Assembly: GCA_029255685.2 (NCBI GenBank)
Contig: CM055319.2
Location: 22,166,247 to 22,230,246 of the forward strand
DNA from: Silene conica
Taxonomy: Eukaryota; Streptophyta; Magnoliopsida; Caryophyllales; Caryophyllaceae
Length of the DNA: 64,000 nt
Direction of reading: 5' to 3'
In this document: piece by piece, positions 1 through 10,921 of the stretch
How positions within the stretch are numbered: position 1 is the first letter of the stretch
How the letters are laid out: each line of letters opens with the position of its first letter
The notes under the pieces: generated by a model
Seen by the model: only the letters and a program-made list of their open reading frames with translations
Databases searched by the model: none
Told to the model about the DNA's origin: nothing
Made by a program: the position numbers and the translations under genes

Positions 1-439
1 TCGTTAGTATAGATTAATATGAGAAGATGAGACATAGGTTGGATTATTCCCATGAAATAAACCATTTTTAAAAGAATGCAATAATTTAATGACAAAATAT
101 TATAACTAAAGTCGTCACTTTTAATCCTGAGAACGATGGTAACAATTTATCAAAAAATAATAATATTTAATTGTAACATGACAACTATTTATCTGTCCTA
201 TTTCAAATGAAAAAGGACCGTCTAAACTAAGAATTTGCGATATACATATACCGCCAAGTCCATGATAATTATAATTAGATATGCACTACTTGTGAAACTT
301 GTGGTGATGCAACTTGAAATCTCAAGCAAAATTGATGCATTCACCAGTGGCAATCTAACTAACTGGATTTCCAATCTGGCACTAATCAAAATACACAACA
401 CCCTGCTCCAGATCCATGCCCAAAAATATTCGTCATTAT

Positions 440-694
440 CTAGAAAAGGGTCGCCTCAGCGGAGGATTCAACTGCTGTAGCAGCTTTTAAGATGGTGTAA
501 TTTGTACCAAAGTTCCGATGCTTACCATCGGCAATATTAGCAAGGTGGAACCCTTGTTTTGGAAGCTGGTTTATCAGTAGAGTTTCAAGTTGACACACCA
601 TGCTCTTTCCTTGAGCTAAAAAGGAAATGAAAATGGCGCTCTGCATACCATCTTTAGCACGGTGTGCTTGGATTCTACCTTGAAGATCATCTGT
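440..694 (-). pseudogene. MSH1: MSH1 last-exon fragment (GIY-YIG domain)
   Basis: MSH1 is the plant organellar MutS homologue that suppresses recombination in mitochondrial and plastid DNA; its C-terminus carries a GIY-YIG nuclease-like domain. An AG acceptor lies just before position 694 and the exon reads TDDLQGRIQAHRAKDG, then a stretch with CQLETLLINQLP and ADGKHRNFGT, ending at a TAG. These are hallmark segments of the MSH1 C-terminus, including the domain's conserved Arg and Glu. The exon is open throughout and its length suits the last MSH1 exon. No upstream MSH1 exon, such as the YVMLRPDK part of the GIY motif, is visible in the next kilobase, where pieces of another gene begin. I therefore read it as a displaced fragment. 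Identification is from memory of the family. Confidence 0.8.
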
Positions 695-1027
695 CTGCAT
701 CAGCACGTCATTGAACTTATTATAGAACAAATACAATAAGATTTATTTATATCTATCTGATCGATAGTTAATCCGTACAATTTAGAGCCTACTGTCGGAC
801 CAACCAAAAAGACCTGTCAAAAGCTGACCTGTCCTACTCAACCCGTTTGACAGCTGATTAAATCTAATATCTCTACTCTATGGTCAGTTTCCAGGTCTTT
901 GAGGGAAACGAAAAGAACCTCCGGAATAAAACATCTGGTAAACGGGTCGGATCCTTATCGTAAATATTAAGCTTAGTAATGACCCCAATATACAAAGTCC
1001 AGCTAGAACGACCTACAATCCTACACA
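695..1027. other. No gene recognised
   Basis: AT-rich sequence between the MSH1 exon and the transporter fragment. No coding stretch, RNA gene or repeat was recognised. Confidence 0.5.
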
Positions 1028-1290
1028 AGTTGATACTCGTTGTTTCTTCGCTTCAGTATCATAAACATAGCCAACAAGTAATCCTAAGAAGAGAAGAGCA
1101 CCATTAGGATTGCTTGCTTGCATAAAGTTGTAAATAAGGTCAAAATGTCACAAATGAGAATTTGTGAAATGTTTGAGTCCAAAAATTTCTGAGGCAGTTG
1201 GAATCATTATGGAAGCCCATAATATATTCCGAACATTTACGGTAGCAACATAGAGCGTACGACTGAGAGCAGATGCATAAAGAAGGAAGA
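1028..1290 (-). pseudogene. NFD4/nodulin-like MFS transporter fragment
   Basis: The minus strand encodes SLLYASALSRTLYVATVN followed by IPTASEIFGLKHF and then LIYNFMQASNPNGALLFLGL with VGYVYDTEAKKQ. The pattern SEIFGLKHF...IYNF...ANP.G..LF...GY.YD.EA is typical of the C-terminal transmembrane helices of plant nodulin-like/NFD4-type major facilitator proteins. Between KHF and LIYNF there is an extra short segment containing an in-frame TGA, which may be a small local duplication. Only two or three helices of a roughly 500-residue protein remain. Neighbours are unrelated gene pieces in the same orientation. The family call is good; the exact member is not known. Confidence 0.6.
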
Positions 1291-1349
1291 CTATAACCAT
1301 AATCAATTGTGTTATAGTCATCCAAATTGTCCGAGGAATTGTTTTCCAT

Positions 1350-2258
1350 CTGCAAGGTCATTTCACAGGGATCAGTTTAATGCAATAAATTGATCAAAAC
1401 CTGGAAAACCCATCACAGTAAACTAACCTGAACCTAAAAAAAATACAAAGTGTACTTGATGAGATGTAGCACTCAGAAATTTAGGCAATTAAATTAAAAT
1501 GGAGACAGTATAACAGAACGAATTAGAAAGCTAAAGAATAAATGGTATACCTTGAGATCTGCCTGCAGCCAATTTGAGGCTTCACATCTAATATGAGCAT
1601 CCCATTACTATGAATAAATGGATTGACTCCCTGATGGCAACAATAAACCTACAAATTGAACAAAGAATGTGAATATCGACTTACTCAATCAAAGTAAAGC
1701 AAATCCCCAATTAAATCATTTAACATTTCTGATATGCAAATAGTAAAGCCGCAGACGGTTAGATCTGCTGAAATATGAAAGACGCAATCGGTCATATAAA
1801 CTTGTTGCCCAGAACAATTACATGACGAAAATAGATTTTATTGATAACTGACAACCGACAACACATAAATAAGACAGAACCTAAAGCTAAGTATCATTTA
1901 AATTAACTAAAGTCTACATAAATGAAGCTAACACATAAATAAGGTTCATAGCACTACTATGAACACCACCAAACCTTAATAAATAAAAAAATAATCGAAA
2001 TTGACGCCAAATTGTATAGCAACCAGAAACAAATCATGACCAGAATAAATCAATCGGCCATGGATTTAATTTTGAATTTGAATTTGAATTTGGATTTAAA
2101 TTTAAAAGCAAGCTTAGATAAGAAACATGGCATCAAGACTGCAAAGAAAGGCAAGAAGAGAGAAAAATGAGACCTGAAACATGCCAAAGCGGACGTCTCC
2201 ATCGCCCCACACTAAGAATCACCATACCTCGATATTACCCCCCAAAAGATGAGATTTT
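1350..2258. other. Non-coding, AT-rich; no gene recognised
   Basis: About 900 bp with scattered short open stretches. A minus-strand stretch near 1560-1650 (reading HSNGMLILDVKPQIGC) could be another exon remnant but I cannot name it. A short AATTTG run lies at about 2070-2100. Confidence 0.4.
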
Positions 2259-2259
2259 G

Positions 2260-2324
2260 ATATTGAAATTAAAGAACAACCCAGATAAATAATATTGAAA
2301 TTAAAGAACAACCCAGATAAATAA
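2260..2324. repeat. 32-bp tandem duplication
   Basis: The unit beginning TATTGAAATTAAAGAAC occurs twice head to tail at 2261 and 2293, essentially identical, indicating a recent slippage or repair duplication. Confidence 0.85.
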
Positions 2325-2671
2325 TGAGGTAAATGATGATGTGAAGAAATGATTCTAAGAATGAAATAAGAAGCCAAAAATAAAAAGAAAAAACCCGAAA
2401 AGATAAGAAAAAGAACCTGCATTAGAAAATAAAAGGAGGGAAATCTGTAGAAGGGGGGATTGTTGTCAAGGAAGTGTAAGAATTAGGTTAGGAATGAATG
2501 GAGCATGGATGAGAAATGTTAGGGTTGGGCAGAGAAGAAGTTGGAAAAAGAATACTTACAGACGGAATAACGCATATGGGAAATAGAAAATGAGATTAGG
2601 CAAGTAAAAAAAGAGAATGAAACCACACATACCAAAGCAGGCACCTCCATAGCACTCCTAAATGCGAGGAG

Positions 2672-2905
2672 CCTAAGGAGGAGAAGAAATCCCTCAAGGA
2701 GCTCACTGGCAAGCTTTTCAACACCATCGATAACGTGAGTCCATTTTCTTTCCATTCTGTTTAGATGTTGATCTCCTGGTAAAATTGTGTCGGAATTTCT
2801 CAAATATGTTGGTTTTGTGACAGTTGGACCATGCTGCAAAGATCAAGAGCAGTTCAGAAGCAGAGAAATATGCGGAGACTGTATCTAGCATCAACGATGT
2901 TCTTT
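2672..2905 (+). pseudogene. psbQ: PsbQ (oxygen-evolving enhancer 3) C-terminal fragment
   Basis: PsbQ is the lumenal extrinsic subunit that stabilises the photosystem II manganese cluster. The plus strand reads PKEEKKSLKELTGKLFNTI then DN, followed by a GTGAGT donor at 2735, a short intron of about 90 bp ending in CAG at 2823, then LDHAAKIKSSSEAEKYAETV and SSINDVL. This matches the C-terminal four-helix-bundle part of PsbQ, where LDHAAKIKS and EAEKYY are conserved. After NDVL the family's usual short ending is replaced by unrelated residues. The transit peptide and N-terminal half are absent. It is the only host fragment here on the plus strand. The retained intron argues for DNA-level transfer rather than a processed copy. 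Confidence 0.8.
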
Positions 2906-3414
2906 GCCTTATTTATCTTAATCGACAAATTAACAAATACTGCTACTTAAACGAAACATGAAAGTTCATCGAGACAACACACCACTGCCACCAATAATCA
3001 TGAAATTTCAACAAAGAACAGATCTTTAAAATATAGTCATAACTTTCACAGATCAGCGAGCACCAACGCCTACAGAATAAACAATCGAAATATCCACAAA
3101 TAACTAAAACAGGTAAATGGCAACTGCTACCATCACTCGACTATGAGCATTATAGCACATCAATCCATAATCCTCAAGTCAATTAGCAATTTAGAAGTAT
3201 CAAATCTGATTCAATTGTATATGTCAGTTCTCCACCAAGTATCAAGTTGGATATACCACCAGTCTACCCATTATCCCACTAAACCAAGGAATTCCAGAAA
3301 TAACTATCCATAGTATGGGTCCATCATGACTCGTGATCGTGTGTACTCATGAATCTGTCTCATAAATGATTCTGTGGTTTCCAAAATCTAAAAAATAACC
3401 TTTTGGGTAAAGAG
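2906..3414. other. No gene recognised
   Basis: AT-rich spacer after the PsbQ piece. I see no convincing exon, repeat or RNA gene. Confidence 0.4.
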
Positions 3415-4002
3415 TACCTTAGTTAATGCAATCACATCTGCCGGTTGCTGTGATGTTGGAGCACCTACAAAACCATATATGTTAACTTTCAAAAATTACA
3501 GTAATTCATGAAACACAGCTCAAAGAAGCAGACACAGAAATGCGAACACCAATCACAAGTAAAATTTAATTGCCCCCAACAAAATTACTACAATATCATT
3601 ATAGATAACTAAGAAAGGAGTACAATACTCACCATCGCCAAAATAGTCATAGCGTTTCAACACGAACTCTAGGTGATTATCTTCATCGGATCTAAGCATA
3701 AGATCAATAATATCAGTAGATCAGAATTCAGATGCCACCTTTGTTTGATAAAAACAAAAAAAAGGCTCCGCAAATTGCTAGGTAGTATACCAATACGGAG
3801 GTGAAGTCGAGGGGGTACCATTACGGAGGTGATCAGAATACCTCCAGTCCGTTAATGCATCACTCAATTGACAACGCTGCCCATTTGATAATCCATTCAC
3901 TGCTCTTCCACAAGCGGTTTTATCACTTGCAGTTCCAGCCATATCCCAGACTTTAAAACACCTCCCTCTACACCCATACACATAAAAATTAAAAATATAC
4001 AA
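3415..4002 (-). pseudogene. Unrecognised host gene fragment, three exon-like pieces
   Basis: Three minus-strand stretches look coding and are separated by intron-like DNA. The first (about 3835-3990) contains VWDMAGTASDKTACGRAVNG followed by RCQLSDALTDWRYSD. The second (about 3633-3695) contains EDNHLEFVLKRYDYFGDGE and is preceded by an AG. The third (about 3415-3465) reads APTSQQPADVIALTK after TTTTGTAG. Amino-acid composition and splice-like borders suggest a real gene fragment, possibly with a start at MAGTASDK, but I do not recognise the family. A short repeat (CGGAGGTGA, twice near 3797-3834) may reflect local rearrangement. Confidence 0.4.
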
Positions 4003-4068
4003 TCAAATTACATCAAATTAAATCAAAAATCATAAATTGAATAGCAAAAACAATGAAATTTATACCCC

Positions 4069-4989
<921 letters not shown>

Positions 4990-5160
4990 TCCAGAGAGCA
5001 GGCCCCAAATTACTTGATGGATTCCACTCTTGTACATCCATGCCATTCACAATGGCAGTTATGCGAGACAGGCGGACTATGTCATCAAGTCCCACGCCTC
5101 TCTCGACGCCAGACATATCAGTCCTTGAGCATAATAAGGGCTCACAGCTACCACTTGGTC
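4990..5160 (-). pseudogene. GBSSI: Granule-bound starch synthase I fragment
   Basis: GBSSI (Waxy) makes amylose in plastids. The minus strand reads [13 protein letters not shown] in one frame and then [20 protein letters not shown] and [14 protein letters not shown] in another. Plant GBSSI contains [39 protein letters not shown], so the two parts are contiguous family sequence separated by a one-frame slip near the LI/SG junction. Coding similarity stops after EWNPSS. Only about 55 of roughly 600 residues are present. [11 protein letters not shown] is specific enough to separate GBSSI from soluble starch synthases, which have NGIDTKEWNP. Confidence 0.75.
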
Positions 5161-6775
5161 TGATTGTAGTATCCCAAGGTTTTCACCTTTTCAGTTTTCT
5201 AAAATCAAAATTAATTACTTAACGTGACAGGATTAAAGAACCTTAACTCTCCAGAACATTACACATCTCTCCACAAAATGTTTCAAAGAACTGCTTAAGG
5301 TCTGCCTATGTAACCTGCATGAATTTAAAATTTAAGCCACAAGAACTTAAGAAGTCCACAATAAACCAATGAGGAGAAATCAGAATTAAATGGAACTGAA
5401 CAAACCGGAAGCAGAGAAGAAACCACCAGCCTTGTCCTGCCACTGAGGAGATATCACAGTGGGCATTGAGTGTAGCCCCAAAAAGCTGAGAAGCAATCTA
5501 AAAGATAGACTTGCATAAGTAATAAAGGACGCATTAACCAACTGAAAGAGCTTCTAGTCGATATCTTAAGTTCTCAATTGGGCAACAACAACCCGAAAGT
5601 TCAGATTGGATAGTCAAGTAACCAGCTTTTCACATAGGCGTTTACAACTGAATTCATTCTATTTTACTGTCACTGACAGTGGACCAAGAGAAACCAGCAA
5701 CGACAAAGCGAACATCGCAAATAGCATGCACAATAACCTCTCTAGTTAGTGGCAAACCCTACTCACTCAATTAATTTCAACTTCGTTCTCCTAACTGGAG
5801 ACGTTAAGCCAATAAAAACACCATGACAGACTGCTTCAAAGGCAGATCAACCGATCGACTCTTGTTATATATCTATCCTTTTCTTCATCGACTTGCACAG
5901 ATGTTTATATTGCGTTCTTTGTTGTGTCTATTTTGGCTCACCTACATCCTAGTCTATTCTCGGGCGAAAAAGAATTACAAAAGATTAGTTATAACTTTCT
6001 GGTTTACTAAGCCAAACAAACGAAAATTTTAAGAGATCGAAGAGCCGCTCCTTCAACCAAATTTAATAAGACTTATAGGTATAGATTGGAGTGCTTTTCT
6101 CTATATTAGATAGATTTTCGGACTAAGGAATTAGTTAGTATCTAGTCTTACCTTGAGCAAGTTAATTCCTATACGCTACAAATGAATCGAACGGGAAAAA
6201 GTCAAGAGGGAGGGACCACGAACGTTTTGCTTCAATACCAAAGATAATTTTTTATTTGCCAAATGAATAATAAACAAGTGAGTTCTATATTTCATGTCTG
6301 CTCTTTGCTATTTTTTCAATGGTAAGATCTTGCCATCGGCTCAACCCATCCCTCTTAAGCCTCAGAGTTTATGGTCATTGTCTACAGCAATTGGGGTAAA
6401 AGCTAGGCTGCTAGGGGAAGAAAGGACTCCTACTCGGGAACTACCAAATTAATGTGGAAGCTGTGATTTAATCCGTTAGTCACCTCACATCTTAAAGTAA
6501 TTAAAGGATCGGTGATCAATCACTACCAACCAACAAGATTGAAGTTCCTATAAGTTAATATGCTAAACAACACCTTAGTCTCTTCCGTGGTACATCTAAA
6601 GTTCTATAATCCTGATCCAAAGTCAAATTGATCAATGTGTCACTATTCACAAACAAAAAAAAGAGACTCGGATTGAGATTTGCATTGGGGTGTCTGATGG
6701 AGAATGGTAGATAAGCCTTGATGAAAAATGTGGAGAATAATATAAAATGAAAAAAGGAATGAAAAGAGAAGCAGC
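5161..6775. other. Long stretch without a recognised gene
   Basis: About 1.6 kb of unremarkable sequence. A minus-strand open stretch at 5400-5510 (frames reading SQLFGATLNAHCDISS or MPTVISPQWQDKAGGFF) looks exon-like but is unidentified. No RNA gene, transposon end or tandem repeat was recognised. Confidence 0.35.
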
Positions 6776-7219
6776 CTATTGAACTTTATTAAATCAGTCT
6801 CTCCTGTCATCCTCGAGATTACCACCATTGAGAACAGCCTCTTTGAGTTCATCTGAAACATAATAAAACAAGTTAGAGGTACAACTATGCAAGGGATTTC
6901 AACCAAAATCCAAACCATAGAATACTGCGTCAGTTATCTACTTAACTCAATATGTACTTCATGAAGTACAATTTTAATCAATCATCATTCCGTGTTCTCT
7001 CGGATACCTTTACCTGGTTTCCACACTTTCCAGCATATGTGCATCATGTTCAAGTACTAAATCGACAATAAACGAGGATAATTTAGGAGCCTTACTTTCA
7101 ACAATCCGTTTTCGAGCTTCGTTCAACTGTGGCCAGTGAGAGGATTCACGGATAGCTTTGAATGCTTCATAAAGGGGCTTACTTTGGCCCAGCCTAAGAT
7201 CATATTTCACCTTATCCGG
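6776..7219 (-). pseudogene. Organellar oligopeptidase (M3) fragment, two exons
   Basis: Organellar oligopeptidase (TOP1/OOP) is an M3 metallopeptidase that degrades transit-peptide fragments in plastids and mitochondria. Exon a (7219 down to 7096) follows a TTTGTGCAG acceptor and reads PDKVKYDLRLGQSKPLYEAF then KAIRESSHWPQLNEARKRIVE, ending at a GTAAG donor. Exon b (6852 down to about 6776) follows TTTCAG and reads ELKEAVLNGGNLEDDRRD, an in-frame TGA, then FNKVQ. The family has RIVENQIKEAVLNGVSLEDDKREQFNKIEQ, so the splice joins in phase and the stop replaces the Glu-Gln region. The zinc-binding HEXXH part is not present. This is a two-exon, intron-containing fragment of a roughly 790-residue protein. 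Confidence 0.75.
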
Positions 7220-7429
7220 CTGCACAAAGGAATTCAAATTTATTATAAGCACCAACATGAGTAGGGTAAACCAAACTATGCCAAAGCCTATAATTTAGTC
7301 TATAGTATGTATCAACTAAGCTATCAATATAGCTCATCAACTCATGGATCAAGAAACCATCAATTACAATCACATGTGAAAATCAATACAAAAGCACAAA
7401 TAGACAGGGCTAGCAATTGTGGTTGTTTA
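7220..7429. other. Spacer
   Basis: Short AT-rich gap between the oligopeptidase and cap-methyltransferase pieces, with nothing recognised. Confidence 0.4.
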
Positions 7430-8136
7430 GCATTACCCGGAATCTGCCAGTCGCAATATGCTGTGAAAAGCGCAGGACAGACATGGCTAGCAATCTCTAC
7501 CTGATAAATTTGGGGAAATGAACTAAACAATGAGTTTCCGCAAAAATATCACTCGCAAACTTGAGCTGGTATTTCTTTCCAAAAATGGGAACCCTATGGA
7601 ATGGGACCAATGACAAAAGTTAGAGCATCATCAAGATAAACAGAAGTTTTTCCCCCTCATCCTCCTACAGATTAAACAATAAGAACATGAACTCTGAGAC
7701 ATACTTTTCTTCCTCATCTTCGAAAGTGATCATGTAGCTCTATGACCGAATGCAATTAGGCATGCTATTTGGTTTCATTGAAGCACTTCTGTTGTGACAT
7801 GCTTCAACAGTTTTCTGGTACTTAGCCCTGAAACAAAATAGTACACATACAACTATACAAGTTACGCAAAAGCAAATACTCCAAACTTTGACTGAAAATA
7901 AAAGGCTGTAGAAAACTCAATATGGTGGCCTGACAAACAAAATCATTTGGAAAATTTGGAATAGCAAACAAAGTATAATCGGAAAGCCAAGATGTTCAGT
8001 AACACTTTAAAAGAGTTGAGAAAGAAAGAAAAGAAGAGGACCTCCGGAGTCATTGCTCCATACCTTATCATGGAAGAGTCAGGGGTTATACCAAAAAATA
8101 ACCTCCTGGTTTGAGCAAAGAAGCTACATTGCGGCA
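7430..8136 (-). pseudogene. mRNA cap guanine-N7 methyltransferase 2 fragment
   Basis: Cap methyltransferase transfers a methyl group from S-adenosylmethionine to the 5' cap guanine of nuclear mRNA. Four minus-strand exon pieces match the plant type-2 enzyme in order. 8136-8060 reads RNVASLLKPGGYF and, one frame over, FGITPDSSMI. 7830-7715 reads AKYQKTVEACHNRSASMKPN then NCIRS, a stop, and SYMITFEDEEEK. 7600-7545 reads FPIFGKKYQLKFASD. 7480-7430 reads CLSCAFHSILRLADSG, a decayed form of CLVHFPSIIRLAREAG. Introns separate the pieces. The start and the C-terminal tail are missing. At least one frameshift and one stop make it a pseudogene. This is the longest colinear host fragment apart from CSP41b. 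Confidence 0.75.
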
Positions 8137-8246
8137 TTGCGCAGAAGAATTTGGACCATCTTTTTGTAATAAGGAGCTCTAATCTACCAGCTTTAGACCG
8201 TCAACTTTCTAAAATGGATTTTCAAACTAAGAAGAATACTGCATAC

Positions 8247-8329
8247 CTTGCTAGCAATGTTGTTCGAGAGCCAGTCCAGTCCCTCATACAACCCTTCTCC
8301 AGATGTGGCACATGTGCTTTGAATGTACC
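8247..8329 (-). pseudogene. ARF1: ADP-ribosylation factor 1 C-terminal exon fragment
   Basis: The minus strand reads [19 protein letters not shown] then LSNNIASK and reaches a GTATGC donor-like site. This is the near-invariant C-terminal segment of ARF1, the small GTPase that recruits COPI and clathrin coats at the Golgi; CATSGEG is the G5 guanine-binding loop. The final residues after the splice site and all upstream exons (P-loop, switch regions) are absent. No defect is visible in the 28 residues retained. It abuts the 168-bp repeat on one side and the cap-methyltransferase fragment on the other. Confidence 0.8.
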
Positions 8330-8401
8330 TTCAAAATTTTCTAAAGAAAAGGGAAAGTTTAAGCCAAGGTCCAAGTCTGTAGAGATGGACAACCAAATCA
8401 A

Positions 8402-8569
8402 TAAAAAGTTCTTTTTAATAACATTAATACTCTAGTCCATACTTTAATATTTGTAATTAAAAAATATTCTACATCGCATTTAAATCATTAATTAGAGTAT
8501 ACATAGGTCGATAGCATAGTCGATTGGATTTACATCATCTCTCTGTCACACCGGGCCCTGCACCCAGCA
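8402..8569. repeat. 168-bp direct repeat, copy 1
   Basis: Begins TAAAAAGTTCTTTTTAATAA, a short palindrome, and ends CCCTGCACCCAGCA. A second copy at 9884-10051 differs at only a few positions. Together they bracket exactly the CSP41b fragment. The ends are not TG...CA and no primer-binding site or polypurine tract adjoins, so they do not look like LTRs. Confidence 0.85.
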
Positions 8570-9883
8570 GACAGACTGGTTTTTACAAAGTCGAAGTCCT
8601 GCCTATCACTTTTCAAATGCAAAATCTGAAGAGCAAGAAAGTGATTAGTACATAACTCACCATTAATGTCAAAATCTGAACATTGCCAAAGTGCTGCAAA
8701 GGGTCTCGGCAATGGCAGCGTAGTGAGGAGGATTTGGATGCAGGGATGTCACCGGGATAGACCATCTGCATCCCTTATACTCGCTAAAATACTCCCCATA
8801 CATTATACTCGCATGGACATAAGATGTACAGACAGTTTAACGAGTCATTTTGCTTTATTCCACCGTGTTGAAACCCAAAAAAACAGCAATTCTGAAACTC
8901 CATTGAAAACGGATATTTGAAGATGTTAGCCTCACCTTGGAAGAGAAATCGGCAAAATCAGTATCTTATTCACCAGGCAATTGTTGGGAAATAAATGCTT
9001 TACCTCTGGTGAAAAGAGTCACCTGGCATCAAACATGCTCTTCATGTCTTACAGCAAGTAATTCAGAGGTAAAAAGTAAAAACCATGACAGTAAATATAT
9101 GATGACAAAGCAATACCTGATGTCCCTCCTTAATAAGGAGTCTTGACAAGAATATACCAATGAATTGAGTACCACCCATTATCAGAATTTTCTTAGCACT
9201 TGCTGTCACTTGTAATGCTCCTTTTGCTTGTACTGCATTCCTCTTGAACTGCAGTAAAACACACTTTATATCAGACCAACTGACTGTATTACTAATCAAG
9301 GTTTAAGCTTTTTAACTGAATTCCGCGAGTTGAATAGATTAATGGTCGATGTTGACATTGCAGAAGCACCAGATCGAATACTGACGGAATTTGAACCTGA
9401 TTATGAGCATCACTACTCACTGAACAGCTGACGGATATTAGATTGATAATTTTGTTGACTATGGGATTAAAAGAGTGTCTATTGCGACACTCTTTAACAA
9501 ATGCTGACCGATTTTGAACCTGAACAATGATCATGAGTATCACTACTCACTAAACAGTTAAGCTATCTGATATTTGCAGGTCTGCAGAATACCAAAGAGG
9601 ACTTCTGCAGGAAGCAAGGTACACAAAGCGAAAGAACGAGTAGAAAAATTACACGTACCTGAACGGAATGACTGAGTCTGGTGCCACTGAAATCAGAAGA
9701 AATAGAAGAACGAAGAAGAGAAAGAGATGAAGTGAACTGCTTTGCTGCATAGCTACCATACTGCAGGCCATTATTTTTCCTGCAACAGACTGTTTTTTTT
9801 TAGTTCAGTGTTCTGCAATTTTTGATCATAAAAGTAGTTATAGTTGTATATAGTTCATCCTGTTGGACATTACAATGTCGCAT
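8570..9883 (-). pseudogene. CSP41B: CSP41b fragment, four 5' exons
   Basis: CSP41b is a plastid SDR-family RNA-binding protein that acts with CSP41a in chloroplast RNA stability. Exon 1 (about 9770-9660) encodes FTSSLSLLRSSISSDFSGTR then LSHSVQ; the nearest ATG is in another frame. Exon 2 (about 9250-9120) encodes FKRNAVQAKGALQVTASAKK then ILIMGGTQFIGIFLSRLLIK, including the GGTxFIG dinucleotide-binding loop. Exon 3 (about 9024-8934) encodes QVTLFTRGKAFISQQLPGE, a TAA, then DTDFADFSSK. Exon 4 (about 8640-8570) encodes ILHLKSDRQDFDFVKTSLSA and is cut exactly at the 168-bp repeat. Introns are retained, so the copy was made from DNA. The catalytic-fold C-terminal two thirds are missing. The fragment fills the whole gap between the two repeats. 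Confidence 0.8.
9390..9560. repeat. Imperfect duplication in CSP41b intron 1
   Basis: A stretch of about 45 bp (TTTGAACCTGA ... ATCACTACTCACT ... AACAG) occurs near 9390-9432 and again near 9510-9556 with small differences, a local direct duplication. Confidence 0.65.
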
Positions 9884-10051
9884 TAAAAAGTTCTTTTTAA
9901 TAACATTAATACTCTACTCCATACTTTAATATTTGTAATTAAAAAATATTCTACATCGCATTTAAATCATTAATTAGAGTATACATAGGTCGATAGCATA
10001 GTCGATTGGATTTAGATTATCTCTCTGTCACACCGGGCCCTGCACCCAGCA
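9884..10051. repeat. 168-bp direct repeat, copy 2
   Basis: Same orientation and length as 8402-8569 with only a few base differences. It lies immediately 5' (on the minus strand) of the CSP41b leader. Confidence 0.85.
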
Positions 10052-10374
10052 CTCCCCAGGACCCGTCCTCTCTGATCACTCCACCTATCACCAGCAACCC
10101 TCCCCCAGCTTCCCCAACCACGACCCAGAACTCCCTGCCCTCTCCCAACCCCTCCAGGTCACCTACTTCACCTACCCTGACGCCCCCTGTCAACACAGAA
10201 ACTCCTCAGTTATAGGATGAAAAGGTCAAACTACGATCTCGATCTCCACCATTATCATTCGACATGTAATGTAAGTAGTCCTGCACGACAATACGACATG
10301 GTCAATCAATCTCAGTTGGTGCTCTTGCTTACTATGTCACTGCAGGTTTCTACTTTTAATCAAACCCAGGTATT
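10052..10374. other. Pyrimidine-rich stretch, no gene assigned
   Basis: The plus strand is C-rich to about 10210 and open for a Pro/Ser/Thr-rich peptide (PSTPQDPSSLITPPI...). Such runs occur in linkers of polyproteins and in extensin-like proteins, but nothing diagnostic is present. Confidence 0.35.
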
Positions 10375-10640
10375 AAACAAATTCCTGCAAACACCCATGA
10401 GTTTTGTTCATCCCGAATTACCCAAAAAAACAAGAAATCATTCATCAAGATCAAAACTTGGAACAAACCCAACAACACAATCAAACAAGACGACATTGTC
10501 ACAAAACAAATACCTGTAAATAACCCATGAATTTAAGAAGATTAATGCTACAAATTCATCCCGAAATACCAAAAACAACATGGAAAATAATCAAGAAAAT
10601 CAAAACGTTGAATGAAACAAATACCTGAAAATAGGGATGA
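10375..10640. repeat. Degenerate tandem repeat, about 115-125 bp period
   Basis: The phrase AAACAAAT(A/T)CCTG(T/C/A)AAA recurs at about 10376, 10505 and 10617, each followed by similar text containing TTCATCCCGAA(A/T)TACC. The third unit provides the splice-donor context of the exon at 10625-10882. Confidence 0.6.
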
Positions 10641-10882
10641 ATAGTAATAATCATGAGAAATAGGGGTGGAATTTGTTGGGAATCAACATAAACAGAAACA
10701 CCAGGAGGATGAATATAATTAGGATCATAAGAAGTAGAATAATCTGGGTAATAATAAGATAAAGCAGTATAAGTAGTAGAATCAGGATTATTATTAAGCT
10801 CACCGGGATTAGTCTCTTGTTCATCAGCAGAAATTTGAGCCTTCGGCAAGTTGACATATCGTGATTGAGTTTCATCCGCCAT
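10625..10882 (-). CDS. Possible PLAC8/CNR-like first exon
   Basis: An ATG at 10882 opens an 86-codon frame beginning MADETQSRYVNLPKAQ and containing EQETNPGELN, ending in phase at a CAG/GTATTTG donor (10625). The start and the NPGELN motif resemble the N-terminus of plant cell-number-regulator 6-type PLAC8 membrane proteins (MADxxxSRYVKL...IKPGELNQP). After that the sequence becomes Tyr/Ser/Asn-rich (YYYPDYSTSYDPNYI) and no longer resembles that family. No downstream exon with the Cys-rich PLAC8 core is found; the next DNA in that direction is tandem repeat. It may be a truncated fragment like its neighbours. Family call is tentative. Confidence 0.35.
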
Positions 10883-10921
10883 TTTTTTTATATCTGCATA
10901 TAAATTACTGAAATTGATCAC

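Noticed and set aside
2519-2839. 106-codon minus-strand frame
   Set aside because: It is antisense to the PsbQ exons, which have clear family similarity and splice sites on the plus strand.
8402-10051. 168-bp repeats as LTRs of a TRIM that captured CSP41b
   Set aside because: No TG...CA ends, no tRNA primer-binding site, no purine tract and no flanking target duplication.
10052-10215. Proline-rich frame as a cell-wall protein gene
   Set aside because: No signal peptide, no SPPPP repeat structure, and it starts inside the 168-bp repeat.
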